From contig OY282457.1 in NCBI GenBank assembly GCA_958296235.1, positions 2,847,338 through 2,911,337 of the forward strand: a DNA stretch of 64,000 nucleotides, read 5' to 3'. A model generated the notes under the pieces. It made no database searches. It was not told the origin of the DNA and saw only the letters and a list, made by a program, of their open reading frames with translations. The translations under genes were made by a program, and so were the position numbers. Source of the stretch: an uncultured Candidatus Binatia bacterium. Its GTDB lineage: Bacteria > Desulfobacterota > Binatia > Bin18. This document shows, piece by piece, positions 16,366-25,100 of this stretch (position 1 is the stretch's first letter; each line of letters opens with the position of its first letter).

Positions 16366-16637
16366 TCCAGCACGCTCTTTCCGGCCAGCAGTCGAGTTAA
16401 GCGAGGTTTCTCGGCGACCGGGCGGTCAAGCGCATCCTGAAACGCCTGCCACTGTTCGTCGTCAAGCCGGAACAATCGCCTGTTTATCAGGGCGTCCTCC
16501 GCGGCGCTCATACCCGCTTCGAGCAGGAAGTCTGTCACGCTCCTATGCGAAGCAGTCGCCGCATGTTGCAACAACGCCTTCATACTCGGCGTGGTGCGGA
16601 CCTCAATGCGTTCTGACTTGGCCTCGGCAATTGACAT
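16362..16637 (-). CDS. DUF1778 antitoxin (TacA-like)
   Basis: 91 aa. An N-terminal ribbon-helix-helix segment (AKSERIEVRTTPSMKALLQ) for operator binding is followed by the conserved ATASHRSVTDFLLEAG stretch and a C-terminal toxin-neutralising tail. The ATG at 16637 follows a strong TAGGAGGTGACTT site. The dimer with the GNAT toxin would be expected to autorepress the promoter in the 16640-16700 gap; no clear operator is asserted. Confidence 0.85.
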   Translation of the reverse strand: MSIAEAKSERIEVRTTPSMKALLQHAATASHRSVTDFLLEAGMSAAEDALINRRLFRLDDEQWQAFQDALDRPVAEKPRLTRLLAGKSVLE

Positions 16638-16701
16638 AAGTCACCTCCTACTTGGCGGTAGCCTAGCATACGGCTAATGTACGGACAACGTGCCGCTGCC
16701 C

Positions 16702-16752
16702 TCATTCCTCCCTTATGAGTTCCGAGATCACATTGGTGTCGAGAACGATCAT
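16702..16752 (-). pseudogene. vapC (PIN toxin) N-terminal stub
   Basis: The minus strand reads MIVLDTNVISELIREE then TGA. This is the textbook first strand and first acidic residue of a VapC-type PIN-domain toxin, cut off after 16 codons. It ends 10 bp before the stop of the methyltransferase gene. No PIN continuation is found in any frame toward the tacA promoter, so the rest has been deleted. Confidence 0.7.
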
Positions 16753-16762
16753 CCTCAGAAGT

Positions 16763-18247
16763 TCAGTCTAAGCGAGGCGGTTCGCGCATCAGCCGGTGTC
16801 CGGCCAGACGGAGGCCACGAGCGGCTAAGGCGACCTGCCAGCCTGCTCGGGTTCCAATCAACTCGGGCTTTTCATACAGCCCCTTTTTCTCCTCTTGGCG
16901 TGTCAGGCGGGAGAATTTCTCGTGCAGGGGATGAGCGGTAGAAATAAAGGTTTCTTTGCGGTGCAGAATCGGCGGATTGGGCGAATCCTGGTAGGTGCGG
17001 TAGCGAATATTGAAGGTCTGTAAGGGAACGAGCAGAGAGCTGGCCAGGGCGGGGTGCGGGTCGCGCTCGAAGTCCGGGTACGAAAGATAAGAGACCTGGG
17101 GCTGGTCGCGGTGCAGCTTGATGATATTCGCGCCCTCCACCACCCCGATATACGCCCGCGCGCACCCCTCAAAGGCGCGCAGGATGGGCGGGAGTTGAGG
17201 CAGGGCGGACTCGTGCACATATAAGGCCTGGCGCGTCAGTTTCCCGACCTCGGCGCGCCGGCAGGCCTGATCGACCGCAATACGGTCGCCCGCGGAAAAC
17301 AGCAAATCGTCGGCCAATGCGCAGGCCCGGCGATAGGACGAGAAAAACGCGCGCACGTCACGCTGTAGATCGCGCGGGAGCTGGGTGAAGCGCGGACGGC
17401 CCTCAAAGCGTGAGAGCGCGACATAGAGGAGAATATCCTGCTGACGCTCGGCGCGAATGGTATTCCACGCTTCCTCGCCGGTGACGCGCCGGATGACGCC
17501 ATAGGCCCGTTTGAGACTGCCTAAGGCCCGGCAAATGTCTTCCGTCTCGGGCAGCTCGGCGTCCTCCGGTAAGCGACCCCGGGCCGTCAGAAATGCGATC
17601 AGCGGTTCCAGGAGAGCCTTATGCCGCTCGAACAGGACCTCGCTGAGACGTTGGCGCGGAACTGTAAACCGGCGGCGATAGCGCGAGGCGGCAAAAGACT
17701 GGCGTTGCTGCGGGTCCCGAAACACATAGAAAATCCCCGGTCCGGCCGGCAGGCTTGAAGCGCCGAGCGCTGCGTCGATCCACTCGCGCAACTCTTGCTG
17801 TTCAAAAAATTTCTGGAAGGTCCCGCAGCGGGTAATGCCCCCGTCGGTATGGGGGGTCAGCGTATTGAGCGCCGCTTCGAGGCTGAGGCGGGCGGACACA
17901 ATCAGCACTGTTCGGGTCAGCGCCCAGGCCCGTCGGAGGGCGTCGGCGCGCTCGCCTGGGCTTTCGATCACGTTGACCACATAGCCCAGATTCACAATAT
18001 CGGCCGGCGTCCGCTCATTGTCCGGGAAATAGGCCGGGTCCCAGCCCTGGCAGGGAATCTGCCGCTGTCTGAGGCGCAGCATATCCGTTCCCCGCCCGCA
18101 GCCATAATCAAAGACGCTCGTCTCTGGGGTGATCAGGCCATCCTCAAGGGCGAGACGGACCGGACGAGAGAGGTCGGTCCGCGTGATTGCCGTGCGATGT
18201 CGCTCAATGGTGGGCGCTGCCATCGGCTCGTGGGCTGCTCGCGCCAT
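16763..18247 (-). CDS. DNA phosphorothioation-associated putative methyltransferase
   Basis: About 494 aa. The N-terminal signature RHRTAITRTDLSRPVRLAL followed by SVFDYGCGRGTD (SAM-binding motif I) and GWDPAYFP matches my memory of the 'dnd-related putative methyltransferase' family found beside PT gene clusters. Its substrate is unknown. The C-terminal half has no motif I can name. The ATG at 18247 is the first in-frame ATG; ATG 18223 (MAAPTIERHR) is equally likely, and a TTG at 18331 would add 28 low-complexity residues. GC is higher than in the SIR2/DUF262 genes. Its presence supports reading 1.5-18.3 kb as one PT island. Confidence 0.78.
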   Translation of the reverse strand: MARAAHEPMAAPTIERHRTAITRTDLSRPVRLALEDGLITPETSVFDYGCGRGTDMLRLRQRQIPCQGWDPAYFPDNERTPADIVNLGYVVNVIESPGERADALRRAWALTRTVLIVSARLSLEAALNTLTPHTDGGITRCGTFQKFFEQQELREWIDAALGASSLPAGPGIFYVFRDPQQRQSFAASRYRRRFTVPRQRLSEVLFERHKALLEPLIAFLTARGRLPEDAELPETEDICRALGSLKRAYGVIRRVTGEEAWNTIRAERQQDILLYVALSRFEGRPRFTQLPRDLQRDVRAFFSSYRRACALADDLLFSAGDRIAVDQACRRAEVGKLTRQALYVHESALPQLPPILRAFEGCARAYIGVVEGANIIKLHRDQPQVSYLSYPDFERDPHPALASSLLVPLQTFNIRYRTYQDSPNPPILHRKETFISTAHPLHEKFSRLTRQEEKKGLYEKPELIGTRAGWQVALAARGLRLAGHRLMREPPRLD

Positions 18248-18401
18248 AGGTTGCCGAGCAGGGTTCTCCGGCTGGCCACTATAGTCCTGGTTTGGCGTGT
18301 ACTCAATATCGCCCCGTGTCTCGTTGCCCAACCCCTTGCATACTTTTGTCCGGCTTGACTACAATGGCCGACTGAATTGACAGGAAAAGGAGGGACTCGG
18401 A

Positions 18402-18911
18402 ATGGCAAAAGGGAAACAAGTATTTGATGCGTTGGATGCGGCCCTGGTGCGGACCGATGCAGAAGAGTGGATTCAGAGCGGCGACGGGAATCAGTTCAAG
18501 GTACTGCGGATCAGTAAAGAGACGGGGGCCTGGAGCGCGCTCATCAAAGCCGACAAGGGCCAGGTAAATCCGCCCCATACGCATCTGGGCGCGGCCGACT
18601 TTTACGTCATCTCCGGGGGCTTCGACTATCGGGGTGGGTCTGCGCGGACCGGGGATTGGGTGTATGAGCCGGCCGGTGCGGTGCATGAAGCCACCTCACA
18701 TCCGGTTGATACCATCTATCTGGCCAACGTCTATGGGCCGGTCGGTTTCCACGACGAGAACGGCAATATCGCCCATGTGCTGGACTGGCGGACGATTCAA
18801 CTGATGGTCGATGAGGCCAAAAAGAAGCGGACCAAAGCCAAGCGGAGCGTCAAAAAGCGCGCGACCGCGAAAGCTGCCAAAACGACGCGAAGCCGGAGAA
18901 AAGCCGCCTAG
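18402..18911 (+). CDS. Cupin-domain protein with Lys/Arg-rich tail
   Basis: 169 aa. Residues about 35-115 form a cupin core: PPHTHLGAADFYVISGG (metal His and acidic ligand positions) and YEPAGAVHEATSH. It resembles dihydroxyacetophenone-dioxygenase-like or anti-sigma (ChrR-type) cupins. The last 35 residues are almost only Lys, Arg, Ala, Thr and Ser (AKKKRTKAKRSVKKR...), like a histone H1-type tail, which is odd for a small metabolic cupin. The ATG at 18402 follows AGGAGGGACTCGG. The next gene starts 28 bp downstream, so they may share a transcript. Confidence 0.7.
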   Translation: MAKGKQVFDALDAALVRTDAEEWIQSGDGNQFKVLRISKETGAWSALIKADKGQVNPPHTHLGAADFYVISGGFDYRGGSARTGDWVYEPAGAVHEATSHPVDTIYLANVYGPVGFHDENGNIAHVLDWRTIQLMVDEAKKKRTKAKRSVKKRATAKAAKTTRSRRKAA

Positions 18912-18939
18912 TCGATACCGTAGAGAAGCGGAGGAAAAC

Positions 18940-20577
18940 ATGGCCACGTCTGCTCACAATCCGCAGCCCGTCGGTGCCCAGGCGGCCGACCAGTTTGACG
19001 CGATCGTCATCGGGGCCGGGGTGGCCGGTCTGTACCAGTTATACCGACTCCGGGAGTTGGGACTCTCGGTGCGGGTGTACGAGGCCGGCGCGGGTGTGGG
19101 CGGTACCTGGTATTGGAACCGCTATCCGGGCGCGCGTTTCGATTCCGAGAGTTATACCTATGGGTATTCATTCTCGGAGGAACTCTTACAGGAATGGGAC
19201 TGGAGCGAACACTTTGCCGGCCAGCCCGAGACCGAGCGCTATCTCAACCACGTGGCCGATAAGTTCGATCTTCGCCGCGACATCCGGTTCAGCACCCGGG
19301 TCAGCGCGGCAAGCTATGACGAGGCCGCGCAGTGCTGGCAGGTGCGGACCGATACCGGCGAGCGGGCGCAGGCGCAGTTTTTGATTACCGCCATTGGCGT
19401 CCTGTCCGCGCCGTATATCCCCGACTTTGCGGGCCGTGAGAGCTTCACCGGCCCGAGCTTCCATACGGGCCAGTGGCCCAAGGAACCCCTGGATTTCAGC
19501 GGCAAGCGGGTGGGTGTCATCGGCACCGGCGCGACCGCGGTCCAACTCATCACCGAAGTCGCCAAGGATGTGGGCCATCTGACCGTGTTTCAGCGCACGC
19601 CCAATTACTGCGCGCCGCTCAGAAACAGACCGATAGACCCGGAGACCCAGCAGCAAATCAAAGCCAGCTATCCCGAGATTTTCAAACGCTGTCGGGAGAC
19701 CTTTGCCGGCTTCCTGCACGATTTTGATACGCGCTCGGCGCTCGAAATGTCCGAGGAAGAACGGCTGGCGCGCTACGAAGAGTTGTGGGCTCAGCCCGGT
19801 TTCGCCAAATGGTTTGGCAACTTCGGCGATACCATGTCGGACCTGAAGGCCAACGCTACCATGACGGAGTTTGTCCGCAATAAAATTCGCGAGCGGGTCA
19901 ACGATCCGGTAGTCGCCGAAAAGCTGGTGCCCAAGGACCACCCGTGGGGAACCAAGCGCGTCCCCTTAGAGAGCGGCTATTACGAGGCGTATAATCGGGA
20001 CAATGTGGTCCTGGTTGACCTCAACGAGACACCGATCGCGCGCATCACCCCCAAGGGCGTCAAGACCAGCGACGCCGAGTATGCCTGCGATGTTATCGTG
20101 TATGCCACGGGCTTCGATGCAGTCACCGGGGCCTTCAATCAGATCGATATTCGCGGGCTGGGCGGCCAGACGCTCAAGGACAAGTGGGCCGACGGGCCGC
20201 GCACCTATCTCGGCTTGCAGACTGCCGGCTTCCCCAACCTGTTTACCGTTGTCGGCCCTCACAACGGCGCCACCTTCTGCAATATCCCGCGCTGTATTGA
20301 GCAGAATGTCGAATGGGTGACCGATTGCCTGCGCCATCTGCGCGCGCACGAGTATGCCCAGATCGTTGCGACCCCGGAGGCCGAAGACGACTGGACGGCC
20401 CACGTCAACGAAGTGGCCGAAGGCACGATTTTGCTCGATACCCCCTCCTGGTTTGTCGGGGCGAATATCCCCGGCAAGAAACGGGCCTTCCTCATGTATG
20501 CCGGCGGCTCCCCAGCCTACCGGCAGAAGTGTGATGAGGTGGCGGAACAGGGCTACGCCGGGTTCAGGCTGCAATAA
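18940..20577 (+). CDS. Flavin-binding Baeyer-Villiger-type monooxygenase
   Basis: About 545 aa. FAD Rossmann motif VIGAGVAGLYQL is near residue 23, NADPH motif GVIGTGATAVQ near 190, and between them the Baeyer-Villiger fingerprint FTGPSFHTGQWP near 170. Length matches cyclohexanone/phenylacetone monooxygenases. It would oxidise a ketone to an ester or lactone using NADPH and O2; the substrate is unknown. ATG 18940 has GGAGGAAAAC upstream and is preferred over an upstream start inside the cupin gene. Confidence 0.88.
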   Translation: MATSAHNPQPVGAQAADQFDAIVIGAGVAGLYQLYRLRELGLSVRVYEAGAGVGGTWYWNRYPGARFDSESYTYGYSFSEELLQEWDWSEHFAGQPETERYLNHVADKFDLRRDIRFSTRVSAASYDEAAQCWQVRTDTGERAQAQFLITAIGVLSAPYIPDFAGRESFTGPSFHTGQWPKEPLDFSGKRVGVIGTGATAVQLITEVAKDVGHLTVFQRTPNYCAPLRNRPIDPETQQQIKASYPEIFKRCRETFAGFLHDFDTRSALEMSEEERLARYEELWAQPGFAKWFGNFGDTMSDLKANATMTEFVRNKIRERVNDPVVAEKLVPKDHPWGTKRVPLESGYYEAYNRDNVVLVDLNETPIARITPKGVKTSDAEYACDVIVYATGFDAVTGAFNQIDIRGLGGQTLKDKWADGPRTYLGLQTAGFPNLFTVVGPHNGATFCNIPRCIEQNVEWVTDCLRHLRAHEYAQIVATPEAEDDWTAHVNEVAEGTILLDTPSWFVGANIPGKKRAFLMYAGGSPAYRQKCDEVAEQGYAGFRLQ

Positions 20578-20594
20578 AGCGGCCCCTGGACCGC

Positions 20595-21377
20595 CTACCT
20601 ACGATCAATAAAGACGCGCTCTTTGGCTATCCACATGGCCGAGCGCGGAAAATCAATAAAATGGGACTCGTCCTCAACCGCAATCTCCATAGCCCGTTTG
20701 GCTTCCGGGATGTTGGCCAGGGTGGCCAGGTCGGCCCGGTTGAACCAGGCTTCGGCATGGCCGGTGTAGGGTGGGGTCGTTGTCCCGCGGCTGGCCCGTA
20801 GCTGGGCTTCCAGTTCGTCCGCGTAGTAGTGAACCTGGAAATAGCGCTGCATGCCCATGCCCTGGGCCACGCCTCGAATGACCGGGCCGTGGTTGGTGCG
20901 CCAGTAGAGCTGGGCCTGTTCGAGGCTCAGACGCTCGGGATGGCGCAGACAAAAGAAAATTTTCACCAACGGGCTGGATGCTCGGGCTACCATTTCTTCC
21001 GGTATCGGGTTGACCTGCGGGTATTCGTAGTTGAACCACAACGGCGAATGGGCCAGATCGATGAAGCGCGCCTCATCCTCGACGAGCTCTTTTGCCGCAG
21101 CCTGACCGTCCGCGTTCTCCAGGGCTGAGGTGAGCGCCTCACGAGTGGGCCACCACACTTCCGCCACGCCGTCATAGGGTTCCTCCATGCCGCCGCGGGC
21201 CTCCGCAAGCTGGTCGTTAATGGGGTCGTCCAGGCTGTGCACCTGAACGTAGCGCAGGATGTTCAGCGCGGTGGAACTCTTTGCTACCAGAGGGCCGTGG
21301 ACGTTGCGCCAATACTGTTGGAATTCGGCCCGTGACATCTCCGGTTTGCGCCGCAGGACAAAGGTTAAGCGAATCAT
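20595..21377 (-). CDS. Tandem EthD-domain protein
   Basis: 260 aa made of two ferredoxin-like EthD repeats. Repeat 1 starts MIRLTFVLRRKPEMSRAEFQ with YWRNVHGPLV; repeat 2 near residue 135 has LVKIFFCLRHPERLSLEQAQ with YWRTNHGPVI. EthD proteins act in ether or aromatic degradation or as small dehydratase/monooxygenase-like folds. The gene is convergent with the Baeyer-Villiger enzyme, 17 bp apart, so a related catabolic role is possible. The ribosome-binding site AAGGAGGTATCCC before ATG 21377 is near-perfect. Confidence 0.83.
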   Translation of the reverse strand: MIRLTFVLRRKPEMSRAEFQQYWRNVHGPLVAKSSTALNILRYVQVHSLDDPINDQLAEARGGMEEPYDGVAEVWWPTREALTSALENADGQAAAKELVEDEARFIDLAHSPLWFNYEYPQVNPIPEEMVARASSPLVKIFFCLRHPERLSLEQAQLYWRTNHGPVIRGVAQGMGMQRYFQVHYYADELEAQLRASRGTTTPPYTGHAEAWFNRADLATLANIPEAKRAMEIAVEDESHFIDFPRSAMWIAKERVFIDRR

Positions 21378-21515
21378 GGGATACCTCCTTTTTCTTGGTC
21401 GGGACAGCGGGGCGTCGAGTTTTGTTCGTCTGATAAGTCGTCACAGGGGCCGCCCTTGTCCAGCCGCTGTCATAGCGCGCCGGACCGGGGCCGTAAAGCG
21501 TTGGGCGAGTCCGAC

Positions 21516-22781
21516 TCAACCCAGCAGGTCCTCATCCTTGCGTGTATAGGGGTCTCCCGCTGCCTGGACTTCGGCGTAATTATCGGGTTGGCCGTTGCTG
21601 ACCAGAATGGGCTGGGCGCCGGCGCTCTCCAGAGCGTTGCCGAGTACACGGGCGATGACCTTATTCCGGCTGGTGTGACTGTGCGTTGTTCCGCTTGCTC
21701 CCTGCATCACAACGGCTGGTGACTGCCCGTTGAAAACATTCCGGGAGAGCGTCGCCACGACCCTGTTGTCTGTAGTCTCCACGTTGTCCAGGCCGGACCC
21801 GCCGACCAAATGGATCGCGTGTGCCTTCCAGTCTGCAATCTCATTCCGATCAATCACGACACGGCAGGTGTTATGCCGGGCCTCTCCCAGCGCCCCATGA
21901 ACGGCGATGCCCACCGGGCTGTTGGCAATCGTATTGCCGGCAAGCAGGGCGGTGAGCTGGCCGTGTTGGGGCACCTTCTCCGCCAGGGGAATGGCGGTCA
22001 GGATGTTGATGCCAAACTGTTTGTTGCCACGGAGCGTATTGTCCGCGACGGTCAGCGCCTGCCGGTTGGACGACGGTCCGAACGAACACGAAAACAGCAG
22101 GCCGCCCCGTTCACAGTCTTCAATCGTGTTGCGTAGAACCGTGGCGTCAAAGGCTACCCCGTCCGGTTCGGGAAAGAAACAGATAAAGGCGAGGCCATCG
22201 GCAAAGCAGCGGCGCATGATATTGTCGGTAATGGAGAGCTGGTTGCGTTGCCCGGCCCGGGCTTCGGCAAAAATATGATGACCCTGGCGCGCGCCTGTTC
22301 CGCGGGGCAGGGAGGGCTCGAAGCGTTCCAGCCCGTTGTCTGAAAAATCACAGTCTGTTATGAGGGCTGCGGTCACTCCGCATAAGAAAATGCCGTGATC
22401 CCCGTGTTTGCTGATCGTGCACGAGCGGACCGTGACCGAGGCTGACGGAGAAACGCCAATCCCGTGTCCGCCGCCCTGGGTGACGGTCACGCCGCTCAGA
22501 CTCGTTCCGTCTTTGAGGACGACGACCGACTGCTCCGGTCGGATAGGCTGAAAGGAAGGAGAGAAGTGTCCTTCTCCATCAATAATGCACTCCGCTCTGG
22601 CCGCGCCCTGGACATGGACACCGGGCGGGAGGGTTAAGGGGAGACGCTCTCCGGTCAGAGACGGGGAGTAACGCCCAGGCTCGACCAGGACAACATCGTC
22701 CGGCTGCGCCTGTTCAAGCGCTGCTGAGAGCGAGCGCGCGTCAGCGCGGGCAGTGTGAGGCGAGACAAAAATCGTCTTCAT
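21516..22781 (-). CDS. Right-handed parallel beta-helix protein
   Basis: 421 aa with repeated short strands of the type VTVTQGGGHGIGVSPSASVT, FLCGVTAALITDCDFSDNG and VVIDRNEIADWKAHAIHLVG, characteristic of pectate-lyase-like right-handed beta-helix (NosD/DUF1565-type) folds. The N-terminus (AARSLSAALEQAQPDDVVLV) matches the lead-in of DUF1565 proteins. There is no signal peptide, so it may act in the cytoplasm. Binding or cleavage of a polysaccharide is possible but not shown. Confidence 0.65.
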   Translation of the reverse strand: MKTIFVSPHTARADARSLSAALEQAQPDDVVLVEPGRYSPSLTGERLPLTLPPGVHVQGAARAECIIDGEGHFSPSFQPIRPEQSVVVLKDGTSLSGVTVTQGGGHGIGVSPSASVTVRSCTISKHGDHGIFLCGVTAALITDCDFSDNGLERFEPSLPRGTGARQGHHIFAEARAGQRNQLSITDNIMRRCFADGLAFICFFPEPDGVAFDATVLRNTIEDCERGGLLFSCSFGPSSNRQALTVADNTLRGNKQFGINILTAIPLAEKVPQHGQLTALLAGNTIANSPVGIAVHGALGEARHNTCRVVIDRNEIADWKAHAIHLVGGSGLDNVETTDNRVVATLSRNVFNGQSPAVVMQGASGTTHSHTSRNKVIARVLGNALESAGAQPILVSNGQPDNYAEVQAAGDPYTRKDEDLLG

Positions 22782-22870
22782 CGTTTTTCCTTGTTCTTCT
22801 TTTTTAACGGGGTCGGTCGATATGAAAAGGATTGAAGCGCCTGGAAAACAGGCGCGGAAGAGTCAAAAAA

Positions 22871-22895
22871 AGGCCCGGATGAGACATCCGGGCCT
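22871..22895 (-). terminator. Leftward intrinsic terminator with no gene before it
   Basis: AGGCCCGGATG (22871-22881) and CATCCGGGCCT (22885-22895) form a perfect 11-bp stem with a 3-nt loop. On the minus strand it is followed by a run of seven T. The beta-helix gene starts further left at 22781, so this ends a leftward transcript that must begin to the right, in the gene-free segment. Confidence 0.75.
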
Positions 22896-23344
22896 AGGGC
22901 TCAAGACGGCGGGGTTCCCACACTCCAGACGTCTCTACGCATCCAGCAGCCTAGCGAACTCAACCCCCAGGGTCAATACCGGAGCTGGGGGTTGAATTTA
23001 GAATACTCTGTTATTTTGGGACATCCATTTTTAGCAACACCATTTTAAGTTGACGAACTCCCTATTTCAAAAGGACTTTTTTTGAAAAAACTGTTCCAGA
23101 ATGCCCTTTGGGCATTGACGCTTTTCTACTGTTTTGGTAAAAAACTGTTCCAGAACGAGCTTTGCCTAGGGTTCACGGTCAGGAATGGGGTTCCCAACCG
23201 AAAATGGAAGTCGTTGAAGACGAGCGCGAGGGGGCCAACACGCTTCCCTAGCTGTTCCTTTCACTTCCACACTCCAGACGCGGACGCTACTGTGAGGTAG
23301 ACAGGATCAACCCGGAAGTTGATCCACAGGCGAGCAAATTCAGA
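22896..23344. other. Gene-free segment with repeats and a second stem-loop
   Basis: No convincing coding sequence. A perfect 11-bp stem TCAACCCCCAG/CTGGGGGTTGA lies at 22960-22995. A 17-bp direct repeat AAAAAACTGTTCCAGAA is at 23085-23101 and 23139-23155. CCACACTCCAGACG occurs at 22918-22931 and again at 23267-23280, and GGGGTTCCCA near both, suggesting an old internal duplication. With outward-facing terminators at both ends the segment may make two divergent non-coding RNAs. I found no tmRNA, SRP, RNase P or 6S signature. Confidence 0.5.
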
Positions 23345-23376
23345 AGAAAGGCCCTGTGAAGGGCCTTTCTATTTTT
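23345..23376 (+). terminator. Rightward intrinsic terminator
   Basis: AGAAAGGCCC (23345-23354) pairs with GGGCCTTTCT (23361-23370) around a 6-nt loop and is followed by ATTTTT. No upstream rightward gene is present for more than 2 kb, so it must serve a non-coding or very short transcript. It ends only 14 bp before the next start codon. Confidence 0.75.
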
Positions 23377-23389
23377 CAGGTGGCAATAC

Positions 23390-23773
23390 ATGGCAACTGA
23401 CCCAACCGAAAAGCTTCCCAAAATACAAGTCTCCAGCGCCTATCCGGGCGCATGGTATATCGTTGAGGTAGACGGTGGCGATGGTGGTTTGTCCATGGAG
23501 TTGCGTCGTCCGGTTGGCGAGGAAGACTCAGATGTCTTCCACCTCACTATTAAGACAGCGGCGCGACCGTTTGATGTCAAAAGCGCGCGTGACGGCGGAG
23601 AGGCGCACACCCACGAAGGCGTGCATTCGACCCACCTGACTTTTACCAGCCCCCAGGCGGTCTGGCCGGATTTTGTCCGTTGTATGCAGGCCCTTGCCAG
23701 CATATTTGACACGCTGGCAACAACGCCACTCGATCGCGAAAAGGTCCGCGAGAACCTGCTGAAGAAAAAATAA
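23390..23773 (+). CDS. Hypothetical 127-aa protein
   Basis: No domain recognised. The sequence is soluble and mixed alpha/beta in look, with a His-containing loop (GEAHTHEGVHSTHLTF) and a Lys-rich end. The ATG at 23390 has CAGGTGG upstream. It sits between a terminator and the convergent VWA gene, so it is probably a single-gene transcript. Codon use matches the neighbouring genes, supporting a real gene. Confidence 0.55.
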   Translation: MATDPTEKLPKIQVSSAYPGAWYIVEVDGGDGGLSMELRRPVGEEDSDVFHLTIKTAARPFDVKSARDGGEAHTHEGVHSTHLTFTSPQAVWPDFVRCMQALASIFDTLATTPLDREKVRENLLKKK

Positions 23774-23795
23774 CGGGACCGCGCCGGCCGCCGTG

Positions 23796-24941
23796 CTACT
23801 CGACCGCATAGCCCTTTTGCGTGCGGATCACGATATCAGGGCGGGCGCTTTCTACGCGGACACTCCGGTACTGATTGCTACTACCCGAGGATGTATAGCC
23901 GAGACTGTACTGGAAACGGAGTTCGCGCGAGATCGTCTGGGTCGCCGTGTCCAGCACGGCCCGGCTGTTGACCACATCCCGGGTATTGAGCAGGAAGTGG
24001 CGTCCGCCGGTTTCATCACTCAGCCGCCGAAGCGTTCGTGAATCCACGCGCTCATCCTGTCCACCAACGACAACGCCAAATGGGCCGATAGTGAATCCGC
24101 TTCCACCGGTCGCGTAACGGTGGTGCGGATTGCCGATCCCAATCGTGTAAATCAGCACGCCGGCACGTTGCGAGACGGCAATCGTTTGCGTGAGGGAGGA
24201 CAGGCTGGCGGTATCCATGCCGTCGGTCATCACAATCAGGGCTTTCTTGCGGTGTTTACCCTGTCTCATCCGTCGGAGGCCGGTGAGAATCGCGTCGTAC
24301 AGGGAGGTTCCGCCCCGTGGACGCAGGAGGCCAATACCCTGCGCCAGGAGCACCCGACTGTCCGTGAAGTCTTGCAGCACAAACGGCTGTGCGCTGAATC
24401 CAACCAGGAAGCCCTCGTCCTGCGGCTTAATAGAGCCGATAAACCGCTGCAGGGCGTGGCGCGCATGCCCGATTTTATTCCGCATGCTGCCGCTCGAATC
24501 GACGATTAAGCCCAGACTTATTGGCTCGTTCTCGCCGGTATTGAAGTAGGTAATCTCCTGACGCGTATCGCCTTCATACACCACAAAATCGTTCGTTTGC
24601 AGTCCGGGCACATAGCCGCCGTTTTGATCCGTCACAGTCACAGTCACCAGTTGCTTGGGACGCGGGCGGAGGGGCTGGAGGCGAGGCGGAAGGCTCGCTT
24701 GCTGGCTCGGCGACGGAAGGGCGGGACGTTGGGGCTGGACGGGAATTTCGAGCACCTGCTTCCCGGAGGGAGCGAGCCGCTGTGGGGCTGGCGTGAGGGT
24801 CCGCTGCTCCGTAGGCGGTAGTCGCTTGCCCTGCCAGCCTTCGGTTTGCAGCGTTCTTTCCTGGGTCAAAACCTGGGTCGCGCTCAGGAGGACAAGTCCT
24901 GCCCCAAACACGAGGCCAGCGAAAAGAGAAGTCCGACTCAT
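23796..24941 (-). CDS. Secreted VWA-domain protein (VWFA-related)
   Basis: 381 aa. Residues 1-27 are a signal peptide (SLFAGLVFGAGLVLL core). A Pro/Gln-rich linker follows to about 90, then a short strand region (VTVTDQNGGYVPGLQTNDFV) typical of VWFA-related proteins of Acidobacteria and similar phyla, then a VWA domain from about 140 with MIDAS motif DSSGSM and TDGMD. Likely periplasmic or cell-surface, binding a divalent metal and a partner protein. No gene for a known partner is adjacent. Confidence 0.8.
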   Translation of the reverse strand: MSRTSLFAGLVFGAGLVLLSATQVLTQERTLQTEGWQGKRLPPTEQRTLTPAPQRLAPSGKQVLEIPVQPQRPALPSPSQQASLPPRLQPLRPRPKQLVTVTVTDQNGGYVPGLQTNDFVVYEGDTRQEITYFNTGENEPISLGLIVDSSGSMRNKIGHARHALQRFIGSIKPQDEGFLVGFSAQPFVLQDFTDSRVLLAQGIGLLRPRGGTSLYDAILTGLRRMRQGKHRKKALIVMTDGMDTASLSSLTQTIAVSQRAGVLIYTIGIGNPHHRYATGGSGFTIGPFGVVVGGQDERVDSRTLRRLSDETGGRHFLLNTRDVVNSRAVLDTATQTISRELRFQYSLGYTSSGSSNQYRSVRVESARPDIVIRTQKGYAVE

Positions 24942-25100
24942 GATACGTCCGCTCGTCGTCTCTGTCTTTGACTGTAATAGACTCTTCCCTACACGGGAAC
25001 AAGAGGGAAGGGAGGACGGCCTGGCCAGCCTGCGGTGGGCCAGTCTCCTTGACCCAGGGTAAGCCAGCGCTTATGACGATCCGACAGAACGGAGAACGCT

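Noticed and set aside
23082..23300. 72-aa frame containing KKLFQN twice
   Set aside because: The repeated peptide comes from the 17-bp direct DNA repeat; no ribosome-binding site and unlike coding composition. Kept only as a repeat in the gene-free segment.
22896..23344. tmRNA, 6S, SRP or RNase P RNA gene
   Set aside because: The known conserved stretches of these RNAs are not present on either strand; only terminators and repeats are.
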